In this document: positions 59,251 through 64,000 of the stretch, piece after piece | Layout of the letters: every line of letters begins with the position of its first letter | Position numbering within the stretch: position 1 is the first letter of the stretch | NCBI GenBank assembly: GCA_018105865.1 | Contig: CM030870.1 | Location: forward strand, 550,001 to 614,000 | Direction: 5' to 3' | Length of the DNA: 64,000 bases | Source: Metaphire vulgaris | Lineage: Eukaryota; Annelida; Clitellata; Crassiclitellata; Megascolecidae | Program-made: the position numbers and the translations under genes | The notes under the pieces: model-generated | Seen by the model: the letters and a program-made list of their open reading frames with translations, nothing else | What the model was told of the DNA's origin: nothing | The model's database searches: none

Positions 59251-62200
59251 ATGTCGAAGCGACTGGAGACTGGCGAACCTCCCACTGGCAACAGCAGCTG
59301 CAATGACCCGCTTCTTCAAAAGGGGTTCGTCCAGGACGGTTGGTGACCCTTCTTTTGCCTCTCTTACACCTCGTCTTTTACCCCCCTTTTGCCCCGTTTT
59401 TGTTTTTTAATCCAATCGGCCAGCGGAGGTGGTCCCTCTTTTACTGCTCGTTTGCCCGTTTAAATCTCTCTTTTACCACTCGTTTTACCCTGTTGATCCT
59501 GCTCACCCTGTAAAAGTTATTACTCATAGACCATAAGCAACCTATAGAAATTTAATGATTTTCACATTTTAGACCCACTGAATGCTAAAATTGTGCTGTT
59601 ATTTTGGTCACAAATGTCTAGAAATGACAAATATGTTTCCTCTCTATTATTCTCATAATTCAAACAAACTTTGTCAGCTTTGTACTAATAAATGTCTAAT
59701 ATTATATACTGCCAAACATCATAAACTACATAGTATTTTCATCCTCACTTCAGATGTATATTTTTTGTAACGTTTCTCGCAGTTTGTCGCCAGTGGTTGG
59801 TGCACGAAGACTCCGCATTTGCAAACCGACTTCAAGAAGACGAATGTATGATAGCCTTTCTAAAAAAAGTCAGATAATATTTGTTTTGCAAATGATGTCA
59901 ACATGTCTGGTTTTTTTCGTTTTGAAAACTGCAGACTGAGTTTATTTTGTATGATTTAGTGAAATTATTTCATAACCTATCTTGTGTTGTGGTCTGATTT
60001 ACAGTCGAAAGAAAATATAATAGGAATTTAGTCGAGAGACAGTTGGCTCGACAGGATGTCAGGCTTGCTCGTCAAGTTCAGAATGTGGACGACAAACTGG
60101 AGCAAAGAACTCGTCAACAGAGAATGTGGAATATGTTAGTTTCAAAGAGTGACGTCGCCTGCAAATGTTTTCTAAAGTATTCTTCATCTTCGTCGTTGTG
60201 ATTCATTTCTTTTCATCAATGTTGCGTTGCCATGGTGATATACAGGGAAGATGATGGTGGTGGTGGTGATGGAATATCTTGATGGTTGTAGTGTTGATGA
60301 TGAAGATGCCATCATCGCGGAGCGGCTGCAGAGCGAGGAAATTATCAGAAAAGAGCACGAACAGGTCATCTCAGAACTGAAGGATGAAGTACGTGGCAGA
60401 TCCACTAATGGTGAAGTGGTAGCAGCGCAGTGGGCTGAGAGGGACATGGAGGCTATTTTGCCCTTTTGCTGTTTAACTTTTTGTGTTAGATGGTCTAAGT
60501 CAAAGTATGCATCAGAGCCAATGCTAGGCACCCACAAAGTCCGTTAATGCGGGGGTCCTGCCAGTCAGAGGGGCCTATCCAAAGGATACAGTTTTTGTAT
60601 TTACACCTAGCTCCCCCACATCCTCCATCCATGGAAGTCCAAATATTTATTCTGTAGTGGGCCCAGCACAGGTATGCCCTGGCCCTTGTATGCATCGATG
60701 TTAAGGTTTGTGCTAGCACAACAGGTGTTACTGGCACAGCTCAACCATACCTGTGAAGGGCAAATTTGCAAAGAGGGCGAGTGTTCTGATAACCCATGAA
60801 AAGTTCATTTGCTGGGTAACTGATGAACTATGTTACAGACCAGAGTTTTCCCAAAGTGTGTTCTGCAGAACCCCAGTGTTTCCTTGAAGTGGATAGAAGT
60901 TGAGATATTTTCAGTTTTAAAACTGATTCAACTGCACTGCATTCACCATCTGCTTCGTCGTCTAGGAGATGGCGAGGCGTCTGCAGGAACGAGAGAAGAG
61001 ACGCTATGAGCTGCGAATGAGAGAGAAAGAATTGCGGAAACAGCAGAAGCGGATCGAGACGGATTTGAGGCATGAATCTAACGACATTCTGGGTAAAAAT
61101 ATGTGGATATTATCTGTTGAATTAATCTAGTTTTAATAGTAAAGTGAAATCCAAATGCAACAGTTATAACTGATCAGAAACCCTGCAGTTGAATTCCATT
61201 GACAGGGTCTCTAGTTATTAACCCTTTTGCCAAGGTGATATGTACATAATCAATATTAAACCTAAATATCAACCGTGTTGTACAAAGGGTTAATAGACTC
61301 TTTGTCTGTAGTGAGACCTTATGTTATCTTGTTGTGGTTTTTATTCTGTTGTTGAAGGATTTTGTTTAAAGTTGTTGTTATATTTCACCATATTGTGCTT
61401 GATTTACTGTGCCGTGGTTTATTGTAATTGTTATTCCGTAAGATAAGGTTTATGTTTCATTGCACAGAGAACAGCATTGCATCTCGGATTGCAGACGTGG
61501 CAATATCCGAATTGGCCGAAGAGAGGTATTTCTCTTCCTTTGTGACGCTCTTGGTAGACTCTGGTGATGCTAAAGAGTCGTAAAATGTCAGCTCCGTTAT
61601 TATCTTTGACTCTGACTTAAGTCAATGTCATTGTTCATTTCGTGTCGCTCTGTCTCTGGCTCCTGCAGCCCTTGCAGCTCCTCTTAACTGCATCTGTGAC
61701 CATCATCTATCATGTCTTTAGTTTTCTAGATGTATTTAGGATACATCAACAGAATTTCTATTAGATTTTGTTTGACTAAAGGCATAAGATTTTAAGACGT
61801 TTGTCTTTGTGATTGGAATGTGAAAATGTATTCGTCTTTGGTAGAAGATCATGTGACATTGATGTGGAGGCTGGAAATGACTTTGACTTCTTTGTTTCTT
61901 CCTCTGAAAAGCGCTCGAGACACGTTCAGGAAGAGTTACAGCAGCTGCAGGACAAGGTATGTTATAGACGTTGAGTTCACGGTTGAATTTTGCATCATTT
62001 TCAGTTTTTATATGGTAGTTTTAGTTTTATGCTTATTTGTTTATTAACAAATTATTTGTTTTTATTTGTTATTTATTTATACTTAAATGTAAATCAATTT
62101 ATTTATTTATATTTAAATATCTCTCTCAATTGAGTTTACGGTTGAATTTTGCATAATTTTCAGTTTTATAATGTAGTTTTAGTTTTATGTTTATTTGTTT

Positions 62201-63705
62201 ATTCAGGAATTATTTGTTTTTATTTATTTGTTATTGTTTATATTTAAATATAAATCAATTTATTTACTTATATTTAAAAATTAATAAATATAAATATTTA
62301 AATATAAAAATAAATATTTAGTTATAAATTTGTTTTTATTATTTGTTTGTTCAGGAATTTGCACGTCTTTTACAGAATAAAGAGCAACAGGTAGAGAAAG
62401 TGTGGCCAATCTATAAAATACGAAATATAGCAGGAATTAATTATTGTTGTAACTGTGTTGTTATTTCACGCTGTGTTGTCTCTATGAAATTTGAATTAAT
62501 TGTTGTCGTTGTTTCTGTTAAATGATTTACAGCATTTATCAAAATCTAATAAACTAAAGGAAATCGAAAGGAAAGATGCCGAGCTTGCAAAAATCATTCA
62601 AGAAGAGGAAAAACAGAAGATGCGGAGACAAGATCGGAATCAACGACATCGAGAATCGCGACAGGCTGCCAATCCACGTCACGTGACAGAAGTAAGTAAG
62701 AAAAGCGGCAGGATTATCCTGAGAAGTTTATTTATTTTGGTTTTAAATGGTTTAAAAATTATTTTTTGTTATGCATTTTGAAGAGCATTTAAAATATTTT
62801 AATGCCAAAATTATTTTAATTGGCACAATTCTGATGCAAAATAAAATGAAAGCTGTGTTTTTGTTCATGCATGATACGTGCTTTGAATGTACAAGGCAAA
62901 AGTTCTTGCCCAATCTCTTTGATTTATAAAAAAAATTATAATTATTTATTAACTTATTTTATAATTTATTTGTTAATTGATTATAGGTGTAAGAACATTT
63001 TAACTCTTTTATAGTTCTGTAATGGATATATTTTCCCATGTTTTCCAGTTTAGTTTGCTGGAGGGAAAACAATCTCACAGCGTTCCACGGTCACTCGAAA
63101 TGCCTGCAAATAAGGACGTCAGCCAAGGACAAGGTGGCCTTCATGATCAAGTACACGCAAGGACAAATCACCCCAATAAATTGTCCCATCTGCAGCCAAG
63201 TACCCCGAGCCATGAGCCACCATGGGGCTGTAGTGCACTGCTTACCGGGACTCCAGAAAAAAACTCGGGCAAGGAACTTTCTGCTGTCCGTCCGACGGAT
63301 GCTTTGCCGTCATGCCATGGGCAAGTGCCTTCGGACAACGACAAGTAAGACATTTCTGTCAAAGTTTTTTTCTTTGGAGAAAATTCATTCTATTGAATAA
63401 ATTTAAATGTTAATGTATTTCATATTATTGAAGCCATTCTTGTGGTGTTACGTTTAATGTTTCGATTTTGTGAAAAATATTTGCTTTGGAAGTTCTTTGA
63501 GATTTTTTCTTGGCTTTTGATGTTTTCAAGAGGTCCGTCGTCTCCGTCAGCTCCTTTGCCAGCTTCAAAACCGTCTCCGTCCACGAGTGCCAACATCTTT
63601 ACAGCGATTGACCCGACCTGGAATCAGGGTCAAGGTCGTCATTACCCAGACGCTCACGGTCCGTCACCAGAGAGACCGTTTCAAGCGGGTCTGAGATTTT
63701 GCTAA
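59251..63705 (+). CDS. CCDC50: CCDC50 ortholog (coiled-coil, ubiquitin-binding-like)
   Basis: Eleven exons: 59251-59338, 59783-59845, 60005-60134, 60292-60388, 60966-61092, 61468-61525, 61845-61956, 62355-62390, 62533-62691, 63049-63344, 63531-63705. All have AG/GT borders and their lengths sum to 1,341 bases, exactly 446 codons plus TAA. Residues from about 30 read VCRQWLVHEDSAFANRLQED, matching the N-terminal CCDC50 domain (VCRDFAVLED... in human). A long charged coiled coil follows, with repeated A-x-x-L-Q-x-E motifs (IIAERLQSEE, EMARRLQERE, EFARLLQNKE, ELAKIIQEEE) like the ubiquitin-interacting MIU of CCDC50. The last two exons encode a Ser/Pro-rich disordered tail. Mammalian CCDC50 is a cytoplasmic effector in EGF receptor trafficking and NF-kB signalling. 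The first exon is short and its donor (GTTGGT) weak, so the start is the least certain part. Confidence 0.85.
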
Positions 63706-63841
63706 AGCTTCTTCATCCTTTCTTTGTTTTATTTTTTAAAATCCTGCTTCTTAGTTTCATCAATATTTGTGCAAATCACTCAGAAGGCTATTTATATCTT
63801 TTGCTTCTGATATTCTATTCATCATTGCCACCACTGCCCGA

Positions 63842-64000
63842 GCCATCATCATCATCATCATCATCATCATCACGGTCAGCAATCAGCTTCATAGTCGTCA
63901 TCATCATCGTCAGCAGCAGCAGCAGTAGCATCATTGTTAACATCATCATTAGCAGCAGCAGCATCTTCCTTAGCATCATCATTAGCAGCAGTAGCATCAT
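63842..64000. repeat. (CAT)n/(CAG)n-rich microsatellite
   Basis: CAT units at 63842-63873 and mixed CAT, AGC and CAGCAG units to the window edge. Confidence 0.9.

Overview
This is nuclear DNA from an animal, almost certainly a bilaterian invertebrate. Genes are split by many short to medium GT-AG introns, coding exons are GC-rich islands in AT-rich DNA, and the recognisable genes are metazoan: an intronless Jun, proteasome subunit PSMD3/Rpn3, CCDC50, a collagen-C1q protein and an EGF-ligand-like membrane protein. Very dense microsatellites and many families of small non-autonomous DNA transposons suggest a marine invertebrate (spiralian or non-vertebrate deuterostome). I cannot name the phylum. 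No rRNA, functional tRNA, CRISPR array or prokaryotic gene was seen.

Layout. 1-3.8 kb: low-complexity DNA with a TATA-like promoter near 1.47 kb. 3.8-15.7 kb (+): a large unnamed gene for a mostly disordered protein with repeated tryptophan/coiled-coil motifs; six exons join in phase, but the two long exons contain reading-frame breaks. 15.7-17.9 kb: repeats. 17.9-27.9 kb (-): a single-pass membrane protein with one neuregulin-type EGF domain; its 5' end was not found. 28-36 kb: transposon fragments, a SINE and a nested hAT element. 36.2-37.0 kb (+): intronless Jun with a CCAAT/CRE/AP-1-like promoter. 38.3-45.1 kb (-): PSMD3, tail-to-tail with Jun, nearly complete but lacking a conserved segment of about 45 residues. 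45.5-53.6 kb: transposons, microsatellites and a few orphan exon-like ORFs. 53.7-56.8 kb (+): a three-exon collagen-C1q gene with a one-base frame break in a GCC repeat. 56.8-59.2 kb: hAT-type repeats. 59.25-63.7 kb (+): an 11-exon CCDC50 ortholog whose exons sum to an exact 446-codon frame plus stop.

The genes do not form a pathway. Jun and an EGF-type ligand belong to connected signalling routes in animals, but adjacency here is not evidence of a functional link.

The most unusual signal is in the mobile DNA. A short internal motif close to TGACCTTTTTTGCTTGTCAG recurs inside several transposon families whose terminal inverted repeats are unrelated. Many elements can be delimited exactly from terminal inverted repeats and matching 8-bp (hAT-like) or 3-bp TAA/TTA (PIF/Harbinger-like) target duplications. 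All exon models were read by eye from splice sites, phase and remembered family similarity, without alignment or transcript data.
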